Of a DNA stretch of 64,000 nucleotides, positions 52,781 through 61,038 are shown piece after piece. Each line of letters starts with the position of its first letter. The first letter of the stretch is position 1. Below the pieces are notes generated by a model, which had not been told where the DNA came from, made no database searches, and was given only the letters and a program-made list of their open reading frames with translations. This stretch comes from REEB52 sp964626905 (GTDB taxonomy: Bacteria > Chlamydiota > Chlamydiia > Chlamydiales > SM23-39), in the NCBI GenBank assembly GCA_964626905.1, contig CAZVHA010000005.1, positions 60,289 through 124,288 on the forward strand, read 5' to 3'. The position numbers and the translations under genes are program-made.

Positions 52781-53629
52781 ATGCGTATATTTCTTTTCGC
52801 CCTTTTTGCACTTTTCTCTTGTACCTCTTCACCGGAGCGCTCCAGGCTTGCCATCTGCGCTATTTTCAAAAACGAAGCTCCCTGGTTGAAAGAGTGGATC
52901 GCATACCATGCAAATGTGCTTGGGGTGAGCCATTTTTACCTCTACAACGACAAGAGCGAGGACAACTACCTCGAAGTGTTGGAGCCCTACATCGAAGTTG
53001 GGTTGGTTGAAGTGATCGACTGGGACTCTTCTGATCCAGCACATATCCTTCCTGGGGGAAATCCGGGCGATGGTCCCTGGATTCCCGCCCAAATTGGAGC
53101 CTACAACGAATGTTTGAAAACGAGGGCCCTCGGAAAAGAACAGTGGGTGGCGATGATTGACATCGATGAGTTTATTGTCCCAGCAAAAGGAGTCCCATCT
53201 TTCTACGCTCTTTTAAAACAGGCCGAAAAGAGCAACAAGGGGAGCGTTTCGCTCAAGTGGCACATTTTTGGCACTTCGAATGTCAAGGAGCTGGGAGAAA
53301 AAGAGCTACTCACGGAGCGTCTAACGTGGCGCGCGCGCGACGATCACCCGTGGCACGAGCTCGTCAAAAGCATCCACCGCCCCGAAGCTGTGGAAAAATG
53401 CCTTGTTCACATAGCGATTGAACTGAAACCTGGATTTGGGGCCCGCACTTTAAAACCTGAGCAGGCCTCCATCCATCACTACTGGACTCGTACAGAGAAT
53501 TTTTGCAAAGAAAAGAGGAAAAATCTGATCGAATGTGAACCTGATCTTTTAGAGGCGTTGCATCAAGTGGAAGATCAGACGATATTTCAGTATTTGCCAG
53601 CGTTAGGACTTGCAAGAGACGTTGAATGA
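52781..53629 (+). CDS. Lipoprotein-signal glycosyltransferase of the GT92/GT2-like type
   Basis: About 282 residues. It starts MRIFLFALFALFSC, with lipobox ALFSC (Cys14), so it should be a lipoprotein. The body resembles GT92/DUF23 transferases: LAICAIFKNEAPWLKEWIAY, FYLYNDKSEDNYLEVLEPYI, then the metal-binding D-x-D block MIDIDEFIVPAK, and a C-terminal HHYWTRTENF. A TTG start 36 bases earlier is rejected since it lacks a leader shape. The C-terminal 266 bases are also read on the other strand by the GT10 frame. A closely similar gene lies at 61039-61950. Anchored outside the inner membrane it could not reach nucleotide sugars made in the cytoplasm, which is the puzzle. Confidence 0.75.
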   Translation: MRIFLFALFALFSCTSSPERSRLAICAIFKNEAPWLKEWIAYHANVLGVSHFYLYNDKSEDNYLEVLEPYIEVGLVEVIDWDSSDPAHILPGGNPGDGPWIPAQIGAYNECLKTRALGKEQWVAMIDIDEFIVPAKGVPSFYALLKQAEKSNKGSVSLKWHIFGTSNVKELGEKELLTERLTWRARDDHPWHELVKSIHRPEAVEKCLVHIAIELKPGFGARTLKPEQASIHHYWTRTENFCKEKRKNLIECEPDLLEALHQVEDQTIFQYLPALGLARDVE

Positions 53630-54671
53630 AATGCTCCGCTGTGAACAATTTTGCTTGATCGCTTTGCAAAAAGGCCCGAATCCGCACTAAATACCCCTCG
53701 TATTCTTGAGCGCTTATCTGTTTCATAAACTGATAGACCTCTTCATCGCTTGCAAATTTCCTTCGGTCGATGAAACAATCTGCCGGGATGTAATCTGTCA
53801 CGTTGCTCGCTCCCCAATAAACGGGGATGACACCTGCGCCGAAGCAGTCGAATATTTTTTCTGTGATGTACCCTTTTACATCGCCCATATTTTCGTAGCA
53901 GATGGAAAATTTATACTCTTTGAGTTTTTCGATCTTGTTGGAGTGGAGAGCTCCTCGCCAATTCTTAAATTTTTCCCTTTCCCAGAAATACCCGTATAAA
54001 TCGAATTCACCGGCCGGTTTTTCCTCAAAAAAGCGGATCATCTTTTTTCTCATCGAATAGAGCTCTCTCGGATGTTTACTCGTGAGCCGTCTACAGATCA
54101 TGACGCAAAATTTTTTCTCTTCGAAGGAGGGGAGATCATTGGCCATGGGAACGAGCGCGGGATAGTGGAATTTGAAAAACTTTTTGTTATCGACCAGATC
54201 GTCATCCCAGGTGAAAATTTTACCAAAACAGCTTTGGATTTTGGGATCGTAGAGCTCTTTTTGCACAGTGGGTGGCTCCCACATGACTAAGATCATTTTT
54301 TCCGTAGCGGTTTTTGCCAAATTGCATTCCTTTAATTTCGGGCCTAAATTCCAAAACATCCAATATTTTGTCTCGGGCAAGATGGGTTGTTTTCTCTCGA
54401 GGCCAAGCTTAAGCCAATGTTTTAGATCCTGAAAATTTTTGACCCCTTTCCAAGTGATCAACCAGGGGTGATACGCGTCGATTTCGAGGCTCTTCAACAG
54501 ATGGCCCCTCTCTTTCAGGCGCCGACTCAACAAGTGGTTCAAGGAGAGCTCTTTTTCCGAAACATTTTCAAGTGTAGAAACGATCCCTTTTGCATCGCAA
54601 CTCCAATCGCAAAAAAGTTCGATTTCGGCCCCCAAAACCAAAAGTGGCAAGAAAAAGAAAAGAAAATGCAT
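53364..54671 (-). CDS. GT10 alpha-1,3-fucosyltransferase-like exported protein
   Basis: 435 codons. A signal peptide (MHFLFFFLPLLVLGA) leads to a GT10 catalytic region. The diagnostic GDP-fucose motif is YKFSICYENMGDVKGYITEK, then IFDCFGAGVIPVYWGASNVTDYIP and FIDRRKFASDEEVYQF. The family usually ends soon after; here that point is near residue 350. The remaining 88 codons (53364-53629) run antisense through the end of the GT92 gene, so the original stop was probably lost or the gene extended. Fucosyl transfer to a glycan is inferred from motifs. Like its neighbours, it carries an export signal. Confidence 0.78.
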   Translation of the reverse strand: MHFLFFFLPLLVLGAEIELFCDWSCDAKGIVSTLENVSEKELSLNHLLSRRLKERGHLLKSLEIDAYHPWLITWKGVKNFQDLKHWLKLGLERKQPILPETKYWMFWNLGPKLKECNLAKTATEKMILVMWEPPTVQKELYDPKIQSCFGKIFTWDDDLVDNKKFFKFHYPALVPMANDLPSFEEKKFCVMICRRLTSKHPRELYSMRKKMIRFFEEKPAGEFDLYGYFWEREKFKNWRGALHSNKIEKLKEYKFSICYENMGDVKGYITEKIFDCFGAGVIPVYWGASNVTDYIPADCFIDRRKFASDEEVYQFMKQISAQEYEGYLVRIRAFLQSDQAKLFTAEHFIQRLLQVLTLANTEISSDLPLDATPLKDQVHIRSDFSSFLCKNSLYESSSDGWRPAQVLKCGPQIQVSVQSLCEQGIFPQLRGGGCF

Positions 54672-54766
54672 CCGCCCATTCTAGAAGTTCAAGGGCAATT
54701 CCGTCAATTGCGCTTGCGCTTGGAATCTAAATATGGCAATCTATTATTTGCATTTGGAGGTAAGAA

Positions 54767-56392
54767 GTGCAACAAGATGAGTTTAGTGAAAGTCAGTTGC
54801 AAATTCTGGAACATTTTGTCACAAACGTAAGTGGCGATGTTTTTGCGCTCCGCAATCTTCCCGAGGTGATTAAAGGGGCTCTGTTTTCGAGGTATTCGCG
54901 CTCGACTTTGGGTCTTCGGCATCTCCTTTTAAAAGAGTTTATTTTGAATGACGACACCGCTTTTGCTTCGATTACCGGGAAATTTGACGCTGACCGGACG
55001 AATCAGATGGTGGCGATTCAAAAGGCGCAAAGTTTTTACGATCGGATTCTCGACGGGTATGGCGACGATTCGATTGGCGAGTTAGGTGGGGCTCATTTGG
55101 CCTTGGAGAATGTCTCTATGCTTGCGGCCAAGGTGGTTGAAGATAGTCGGATTGGGGGCTCTCCTTTAGAAAAATCGACGCGCTACATTTTTTTCGATCA
55201 AAAAGTGGGGGGGGAATATCTTTTTTACCGGGAACCTGTATTGATGACATCGGCCTACAAGGAGTTGTATCTCGAAATTTGCAACTCTCTTTTTGATACT
55301 TATAACAAGTTGATTCCGCCCTTGAGCGCTTTAATCGAGCAGGGGTTCCCGAAGGATCCAAACATTTCGAAGGGGGCGTATGCAGCTGCTTTAAGGGCAA
55401 AGGTGCTCGACTGTCTTCGGGGGCTTCTTCCTGCGAGTGCAATGACCAATATGGGTGTTTTTGGGAATGGGAGATTTTTTGAGACGCTTTTGCAAAAACT
55501 CAATTCCCACAACCTCGCCGAGATGCAAGACATTGGGAAGAAATCGTATCAAGAACTTGCCAAAGTGATTCCCTCATTCATCCGAAGGTCCGATTTAAGT
55601 CATAGGCACTACCAAGCCTATGTGGCTTTCTCCGAGACGATGCAAAATGACCTCCATCAATTTGCGCAGCTGCACACGAGGGATGTAGAATCTTTTTCAA
55701 AACCGGGTGTTCGGTTGATCCATTTTGATCCAGGAGGTCCTGCGAAAGTGGGGGGAGCGCTCCTTTTCTCATCGACTTCCAAGGGGCTTTTTGAATTACA
55801 AGAATATTGCCAACGCCTGCCGGAGGAGGAGCTCTCCCTTCTTCTCGAAGTGGCCTCATCTCCGAGGGATAACCGGCGCCATAAGTCGCCCCGCGCGCTG
55901 GAACATGCGACCTTTACCTTCGAGATTTTGGCCGACTTTGGGGTCTATCGCGATCTACACAGACATAGGATACTGACCCAAGAGAGGCAATTTCTATCGT
56001 GCAATTTCGGTTTTTACACCCCCTCGGAAATAGTGGGTACCGAAATGGAGGCCGAGTATTATCAGGCGATGGAAAGGGCAAAAACCGCCTATGACACCAT
56101 TGCATCGGAGCTTCCCGAAGAGGCGCAATATATTGTCCCGATGGCCTACAACGTCCGTTGGTATTTTCACGTGAATCTCCGTTCACTCCAGTGGCTTTGT
56201 GAGCTCCGTTCGCAGCCGGCGGGTCACCCCACCTACCGACTGATTGCGCAGGAGATGGCAAAGCAGGTAAGTCTTGCGATCCCTCTCTTTGAGCGCTTCT
56301 TTAAATTTGTCGATTTTGAGGGGTATGAATTGGGAAGGTTAGGCTCAGAAATTCGGCAAGAAGAAAAAGCGAAAACGCGCACCTTTGATTAA
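54767..56392 (+). CDS. thyX: Flavin-dependent thymidylate synthase, double-length chlamydial form
   Basis: 541 residues, about twice the usual ThyX. The C-terminal half has the catalytic signature as HRHRILTQERQFLSCN, and later NVRWYFHVNLRSLQWLCELR, the usual substrate-binding end. The N-terminal half repeats the fold in degenerate form (SRYSRSTLGLRHLLLKEF, EKSTRYIFFD, LLPASAMTNMGVFGN). It may thus be a fused second subunit without its own active site. A strong GGAGG six bases before GTG 54767 fixes the start. It makes dTMP from dUMP with folate and FADH2. The double form is known in Chlamydiota. Confidence 0.93.
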   Translation: MQQDEFSESQLQILEHFVTNVSGDVFALRNLPEVIKGALFSRYSRSTLGLRHLLLKEFILNDDTAFASITGKFDADRTNQMVAIQKAQSFYDRILDGYGDDSIGELGGAHLALENVSMLAAKVVEDSRIGGSPLEKSTRYIFFDQKVGGEYLFYREPVLMTSAYKELYLEICNSLFDTYNKLIPPLSALIEQGFPKDPNISKGAYAAALRAKVLDCLRGLLPASAMTNMGVFGNGRFFETLLQKLNSHNLAEMQDIGKKSYQELAKVIPSFIRRSDLSHRHYQAYVAFSETMQNDLHQFAQLHTRDVESFSKPGVRLIHFDPGGPAKVGGALLFSSTSKGLFELQEYCQRLPEEELSLLLEVASSPRDNRRHKSPRALEHATFTFEILADFGVYRDLHRHRILTQERQFLSCNFGFYTPSEIVGTEMEAEYYQAMERAKTAYDTIASELPEEAQYIVPMAYNVRWYFHVNLRSLQWLCELRSQPAGHPTYRLIAQEMAKQVSLAIPLFERFFKFVDFEGYELGRLGSEIRQEEKAKTRTFD

Positions 56393-56522
56393 CATCTGAT
56401 TATCCATTGCCTGGGATTCCTCGATTTCTTTAACCTCAAAAACCTAATAGCAAGTGACTTGTGTCAACTACCTTGCACATTTAGGGGGAAGTTTGGTACT
56501 GGTGGCGGAAGAAGGCAAGGGA

Positions 56523-57866
56523 ATGCAAAGTCAGATGCGATCGACAATCTTTCGTTCTTGGATTGCGTTGATTGCGAGTTTAGGGGGATTTCTTCAAAGT
56601 TACGTCACCTGCATTATTGCGGGCTCTTTGATTTATATTACGCGCGAGTTTCAATTGACCCCATTTAAGGAGGGGAATGTAGCCAGTTTTATTTTGATAG
56701 GGGCGATTGCGGGATCGTTAGTTGCTGGTTTTTTAGCGGACTGGGTGGGTCGCAAGTACACATTGATCTTTGCAGCTCTGATTTATCTAGTGACAGCGGT
56801 GTCGATTTTTGCAATCAACACATTTTTCTATTTGATGCTTTTGCGATTTGCGACTGGGGTTGCAGTGGGGATCACTTCGATTTTGGTGCCGATCTACCTT
56901 GCGGAGGTGGCGCCCCCTGCGAGGCGTGGGGCATTTGTGAGTTTATATCAATTTTCCGTTACGCTGGGGACGGTAGTGGCCTATGTCGTGAATTTAATGA
57001 TTGCGGAGAAGGGCGATTGGCGGATGATGTTCTTTGTCGCTGCGATTCCGGCTGCGTTTCAACTGAGCGGCTTTTTTCTCTTTCCGGAGAGTCCGCGGTG
57101 GCTTTTGAAGAGGGGAAAAGCGGAGCAGGCGAAAAGGGTAATGGATCAAATTGGGGGGAATTTCGAGACGGTGCAAACGGCGAGCGAAGCGCTGCCGCAA
57201 GAGTCGCTCTTTTCGGGGAGATTTTTTTTCCTGATTGCCATTGCGCTTGTATTGAGTGCGTTTCAACAACTGAGTGGGATCAATGCGGTGATCTATTTTA
57301 CGCCTAAAATTTTTGCTGAATCGGGATTTTCTGATCCGCAAGATGCGATTTTTGCAACGGTTTTGGTTGGGATTACAACAGTGGTTTCGACATTTTTGAC
57401 CATTTTTCTCGTAGACCGTTTTGGGAGGCGCAAACTCCTTCTGATCAGCCAATTTGGGGTATTATTAACCCTGCTAGTACTCATTGTCTCATTTTCTACG
57501 CAAAGTTCTTTCATCGATATGATTGCGGTGGGGGCGGTGATTCTCTATGTCTTTTCCTACTCACTGGGGTTGGGTCCGATTGTTTGGGTTCTCCTCTCTG
57601 AGATTTTCCCTCAAGGGGTGAGGGCAAAGGCCCTCGCGCTTTGCACGTTGATAAGCTGGATGAGCAACTATTTTGTGGTGCTCTCTTTTCCGGGGCTCAT
57701 TGCTTCGCTTGGGACCCCGATCACTTTTGGGATGTATGGGTTACTCTCTCTTTTTGCCTATGCCTTCTACCTTCGCTACATCCCTGAAACGAAGGGAAAA
57801 AGCCTGGAGCAGCTGGAAAAACTGCTCGTTTACCCCAAAGAGGGATCCTCCCGTGTAGATAAATAG
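56523..57866 (+). CDS. Sugar:proton symporter (MFS sugar porter family)
   Basis: About 447 residues, 12 helices. Sugar porter motifs are all present: loop 2-3 LADWVGRKYTLI, helix 4-5 RFATGVAVGITSILVPIYLAE, PESPRWLLKRGKAEQA in the central loop, QQLSGINAVIYF in helix 7, and the final PETKGKSLEQLE. The frame extends 23 codons upstream to an ATG, but AAGGGA before ATG 56523 and the family start favour this one. It could import xylose, galactose, glucose or inositol; the specificity is not readable. It sits between thyX and uvrB, with a 25-base gap to uvrB. Confidence 0.9.
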   Translation: MQSQMRSTIFRSWIALIASLGGFLQSYVTCIIAGSLIYITREFQLTPFKEGNVASFILIGAIAGSLVAGFLADWVGRKYTLIFAALIYLVTAVSIFAINTFFYLMLLRFATGVAVGITSILVPIYLAEVAPPARRGAFVSLYQFSVTLGTVVAYVVNLMIAEKGDWRMMFFVAAIPAAFQLSGFFLFPESPRWLLKRGKAEQAKRVMDQIGGNFETVQTASEALPQESLFSGRFFFLIAIALVLSAFQQLSGINAVIYFTPKIFAESGFSDPQDAIFATVLVGITTVVSTFLTIFLVDRFGRRKLLLISQFGVLLTLLVLIVSFSTQSSFIDMIAVGAVILYVFSYSLGLGPIVWVLLSEIFPQGVRAKALALCTLISWMSNYFVVLSFPGLIASLGTPITFGMYGLLSLFAYAFYLRYIPETKGKSLEQLEKLLVYPKEGSSRVDK

Positions 57867-57891
57867 GCTCCCAATCTGGCATCATAGGGGC

Positions 57892-59883
57892 ATGTTTCAG
57901 TTAAAATCTGATTTTAAACCGACAGGGGACCAGCCCGAGGCGATCGATCAGCTCGTATCTGGGATTGCTTCTGGGAAAAGGGCGCAAGTCCTGCTTGGGA
58001 TCACAGGGTCAGGTAAAACATTTACTATGGCGAATGTGATCGAGCGCTCGAATAAACCGGCCCTGATCCTCGCCCACAACAAAACGCTCGCAGCCCAGCT
58101 CTATCAAGAGTTCAAAGGATTTTTCCCCAACAACGCCGTGGAGTATTTCGTCTCCTACTACGATTACTACCAACCTGAGGCCTACATTGCCCGAACGGAT
58201 ACCTACATAGAAAAAGACCTTGCGATCAATGATCGGATCGAAAAGATGCGGCTCAGTGCGACCCGCTCTCTCATTGAAAGGCCCGACGTGATTATCGTCT
58301 CCTCTGTTTCCTGTATTTACGGTCTGGGTACTCCTGAATACTACAGTCAAATGCTCCTCAACCTTTCAGTCAAAAAACAGGTGCGCAGAGATGATGTGCT
58401 GCTCCATTTAGTGGAATTACACTATGAGAGAAGCGATTACGACTTGGCTCGAGCTACTTTCAGGGCGCGCGGCGATATTTTGGAGATTGTCCCTGCCTAT
58501 GAGGATGATCTGGCTTATCGGATCGAATTCTTTGGAGATGAGATCGAACGGATTAGCGAAATCGATCCTTTGACGGGAAAAGTGAGAAAACGGCTCGAAA
58601 AAATCACCATATTTCCCGGATCGCACTATGTGACACCCGAAAATATCCGCTTTCAGGCGATGGAGACGATCCAACAAGAACTGCAAGAGCGGATCGACTA
58701 TTACCAAAAAGAAAACCGATTGATCGAGGCACAGCGGATCAAAGAGAGGACGCGATACGACCTCGAGATGATCCGTGAAATTGGCTACTGCAAAGGGGTG
58801 GAAAACTATTCGCGCCATTTTAGCAAAAGAGCGCCAGGAGATCCTCCTCCCTGTCTAATCGATTATTTTCCAGATGAGTTTCTCTTTTTTATCGATGAAT
58901 CGCACCAAACCCTGCCACAACTCCACGCGATGTACAATGGGGATCGGGCCCGCAAACAATCGCTGATTGAATTTGGGTTTCGCCTCCCTTCCGCTTTCGA
59001 TAACCGCCCCCTGAAATTTGAGGAGACCTACACCCACTTCAACCAAGTGATTTATGTCTCTGCAACTCCGGGACAGTGGGAGGTGGAACAAGCCGAAGGG
59101 GACATCGTGGAGCAAATTCTAAGGCCAACAGGACTCCTCGATCCAGAAATCGAAATGCGCCCCGCCACAGGGCAGGTGGACGATTGTCTCGATGAGATCC
59201 GCAAAGAGACTGAAGTGGGTGGGCGCATCCTCGTCACAACGCTTACGAAAAAACTCTCCGAAGAATTATCCAAGTATCTGAATGAAATTGGGGTGAAAGC
59301 AAAATATCTCCACTCCGATATCGATACGCTTGAGAGGATGCAAATCTTAAAATCGTTGAGGCTAGGGGAATTTGATGTCCTTGTCGGCATTAACCTCTTA
59401 AGAGAAGGGCTCGATTTGCCAGAAGTTTCGCTTGTAGTCATTCTCGATGCCGACAAGGAAGGGTTTCTCCGCTCAGGGACAGCCCTTATCCAAACTTGTG
59501 GTAGAGCAGCGCGCAATGTTCGCGGCAGAGTGCTCCTCTACGCCGATAAACAGACGTCTGCCATTCAAAACACAATCGCAATTACGAGAGCGCGAAGAGC
59601 CCATCAAGAGGCCTATAATCGCGAACACAACATTACGCCAAAGACAGCTAAAAGAGGCGATATCGCATCGCTTGAAGAGACCTTTGGCATTCCTGAAGAG
59701 CCGCCCGAAAAACCGATGCAAAAGCGCGGGTTGGATATTGGAAACCTCGAAGCCAAAATCAAGGAGTGCGAAATCGAAATGCGCATAGCAGCAAAAGACT
59801 TGCGCTTCGAAGACGCAGCAAAAGCGCGCGACCTCATGCGCTACTATCAAAATCTGGAAATGCTCAAGACCGATCAAGACTAA
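57892..59883 (+). CDS. uvrB: UvrABC system protein B
   Basis: Damage-recognition helicase of nucleotide excision repair, 663 residues. Walker A is GITGSGKTFTMANVI; the beta-hairpin that clamps DNA is in YFVSYYDYYQPEAYIARTDT. The helicase motifs include FFIDESHQTLPQL, ATPGQWE and GRAARN. A short C-terminal UVR motif (KAKDLRFEDAAKARDLM-like) follows, which binds UvrC. Length matches the family. Two bases after its stop lies palindrome copy 5 with its nested insertion, which probably ends the transcript. Confidence 0.97.
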   Translation: MFQLKSDFKPTGDQPEAIDQLVSGIASGKRAQVLLGITGSGKTFTMANVIERSNKPALILAHNKTLAAQLYQEFKGFFPNNAVEYFVSYYDYYQPEAYIARTDTYIEKDLAINDRIEKMRLSATRSLIERPDVIIVSSVSCIYGLGTPEYYSQMLLNLSVKKQVRRDDVLLHLVELHYERSDYDLARATFRARGDILEIVPAYEDDLAYRIEFFGDEIERISEIDPLTGKVRKRLEKITIFPGSHYVTPENIRFQAMETIQQELQERIDYYQKENRLIEAQRIKERTRYDLEMIREIGYCKGVENYSRHFSKRAPGDPPPCLIDYFPDEFLFFIDESHQTLPQLHAMYNGDRARKQSLIEFGFRLPSAFDNRPLKFEETYTHFNQVIYVSATPGQWEVEQAEGDIVEQILRPTGLLDPEIEMRPATGQVDDCLDEIRKETEVGGRILVTTLTKKLSEELSKYLNEIGVKAKYLHSDIDTLERMQILKSLRLGEFDVLVGINLLREGLDLPEVSLVVILDADKEGFLRSGTALIQTCGRAARNVRGRVLLYADKQTSAIQNTIAITRARRAHQEAYNREHNITPKTAKRGDIASLEETFGIPEEPPEKPMQKRGLDIGNLEAKIKECEIEMRIAAKDLRFEDAAKARDLMRYYQNLEMLKTDQD

Positions 59884-59966
59884 AAACTCAAATGTAAAGC
59901 GGCTTTATACCCAACATGGGTCAAAATTTAGTTTTTGACTGCGTTGGGTATACATTTGAGTTTTGA
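59883..59966. repeat. Palindromic repeat copy 5 with nested insertion, after uvrB
   Basis: The outer arms are AAAACTCAAATGTAAAGC on the left and its complement split into GCTTTA and CATTTGAGTTTT on the right. A 45-base block (59908-59952) separates the two right pieces. Removing it restores a perfect palindrome of 37 bases. In the RNA it could still fold as a branched hairpin and serve as terminator for uvrB. Confidence 0.88.
59908..59950. mobile_element. 43-bp inverted-repeat insertion flanked by TA, inside palindrome copy 5
   Basis: It begins TACCCAAC and ends GTTGGGTA, perfect 8-base inverted ends (10 counting the flanking TA). A second inner stem pairs GTCAAAA with TTTTGAC. TA stands on both sides (59906-59907 and 59951-59952), and one TA suffices in the intact palindrome, so it looks like a TA target duplication. 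It is too small to code for anything, so it resembles a minimal MITE. It may equally have arisen by other means; only one copy was noticed. Confidence 0.6.
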
Positions 59967-60062
59967 GGTCACCGCCGTTTCCAAAAAATTTTTAAAAAGT
60001 CTTGATCATATCAAAATAAAGACTTAACATCCTTCCCGTTTCAAACCAACCAAGGATTTCAA

Positions 60063-60983
60063 ATGAGAAAGTGGCTTTGTCTTTTTTTTCTGCTAGCGCA
60101 TCTTCACGGGGTAGTTTTTCCGATTCAATTTTCGATTCCAGAAGAAAAAATCGTCACAAGAGTTCCCGAAAAGAGAAGAGATTTTGCCCAGTTGATTCCG
60201 GGCTTGGGTCAAACCTATACTTATCAGACAGAAGAGAGCTATTATGAAGGATATCGGGAATCCTATTTTGGAATGACCAGTAAAAAGGCTGGGTGGGATT
60301 GTCTAAGACACTATGAAATCCTAGCAAACGGATGTATCCCCTATTTTCCCAATCTCGAAGAGTGCAATTCTGAAACCATGACTTTTCTTCCGAAAGATCT
60401 CATTCTAGAGGCGATGAATTTAGAAGGTGTGAGTTATATGCACATCGATCATTCAAGGTTCAATAAGAAGCGCTACTACGAAATTTTGAATGCACTTTTA
60501 GATCATACCCGAAAGTTTTTATGCTCCAAGGCGATGGGAGAATACCTATTGAAAAAGATTGGGTATTCCGGAAATGGAAAGATCCTATTTTTAAGCGGCC
60601 ATATGATGCCCGATTACCAAAGATGTTTAACTTTGATTGGACTGAGGCAATCTTTAGGCGAACGGCTTATCGATGTTCCGAAAATTGACCACTTATATAA
60701 ATCGTTTGCCAACCCTGAGTTCCTCTATGGTAAAGGATTTAGCTATTCACGCATTTTAGACGATCTCCGCATTGACCGGGAGAGAATCGAGGAGAAGATT
60801 TTGAACCACGAGTTTGATTTGATCATCTATGGCAGCGTCCATAGAGGACTTCCCTTTTATCCCCTCGTCCTATCAAGATATGCCCCAAGCGAAATTATCT
60901 ACATCTGCGGAGAAGACACCCATTCTTGTACCTATAAAGATGCCCTGCAAGAATCCCCTTTCTTCCTCCGCGAACGTGAATGA
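60063..60983 (+). CDS. Exported protein of unknown function, possibly glycan-related
   Basis: 306-residue precursor with a signal peptide (residues about 1-18, WLCLFFLLAHLHGVVF). The body includes KKAGWDCLRHYEILANGCIP and YFPNLEECNSETMTFLPKDL. A similar GWDxxRHYEIxAxGxIPYF stretch occurs in uncharacterised proteins that look like exostosin-type transferases. A later LFLSGHMMPDYQRCLTLIG and YGSVHRGLPFYPLVL suggest a Rossmann-like domain. AAGGA stands 6 bases before the ATG. It starts the cluster of exported glycan enzymes, in convergent orientation to the operon 61039-63642. Function is inferred mainly from company. Confidence 0.6.
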   Translation: MRKWLCLFFLLAHLHGVVFPIQFSIPEEKIVTRVPEKRRDFAQLIPGLGQTYTYQTEESYYEGYRESYFGMTSKKAGWDCLRHYEILANGCIPYFPNLEECNSETMTFLPKDLILEAMNLEGVSYMHIDHSRFNKKRYYEILNALLDHTRKFLCSKAMGEYLLKKIGYSGNGKILFLSGHMMPDYQRCLTLIGLRQSLGERLIDVPKIDHLYKSFANPEFLYGKGFSYSRILDDLRIDRERIEEKILNHEFDLIIYGSVHRGLPFYPLVLSRYAPSEIIYICGEDTHSCTYKDALQESPFFLRERE

Positions 60984-61004
60984 GCTCACAGAACTGGTTT
61001 GCCG

Positions 61005-61034
61005 AGAGGGTGTCTACAGAGTTGGACTCCCTCT
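61005..61034. terminator. Hairpin between convergent genes
   Basis: Arms AGAGGGTGTC (61005-61014) and GACTCCCTCT (61025-61034) pair with one T:T mismatch around a 10-base loop, between the stops of two convergent genes. No strong T-run follows on either strand, so only a weak or factor-assisted terminator is suggested. Confidence 0.45.
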
Positions 61035-61038
61035 GGTT

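Noticed and set aside
53220..53280. TGGCAC-N5-TGGCA, resembling a sigma-54 promoter
   Set aside because: Lies inside coding sequence and the -12 element does not match TTGCA; no true -24/-12 promoter was found despite rpoN being present.
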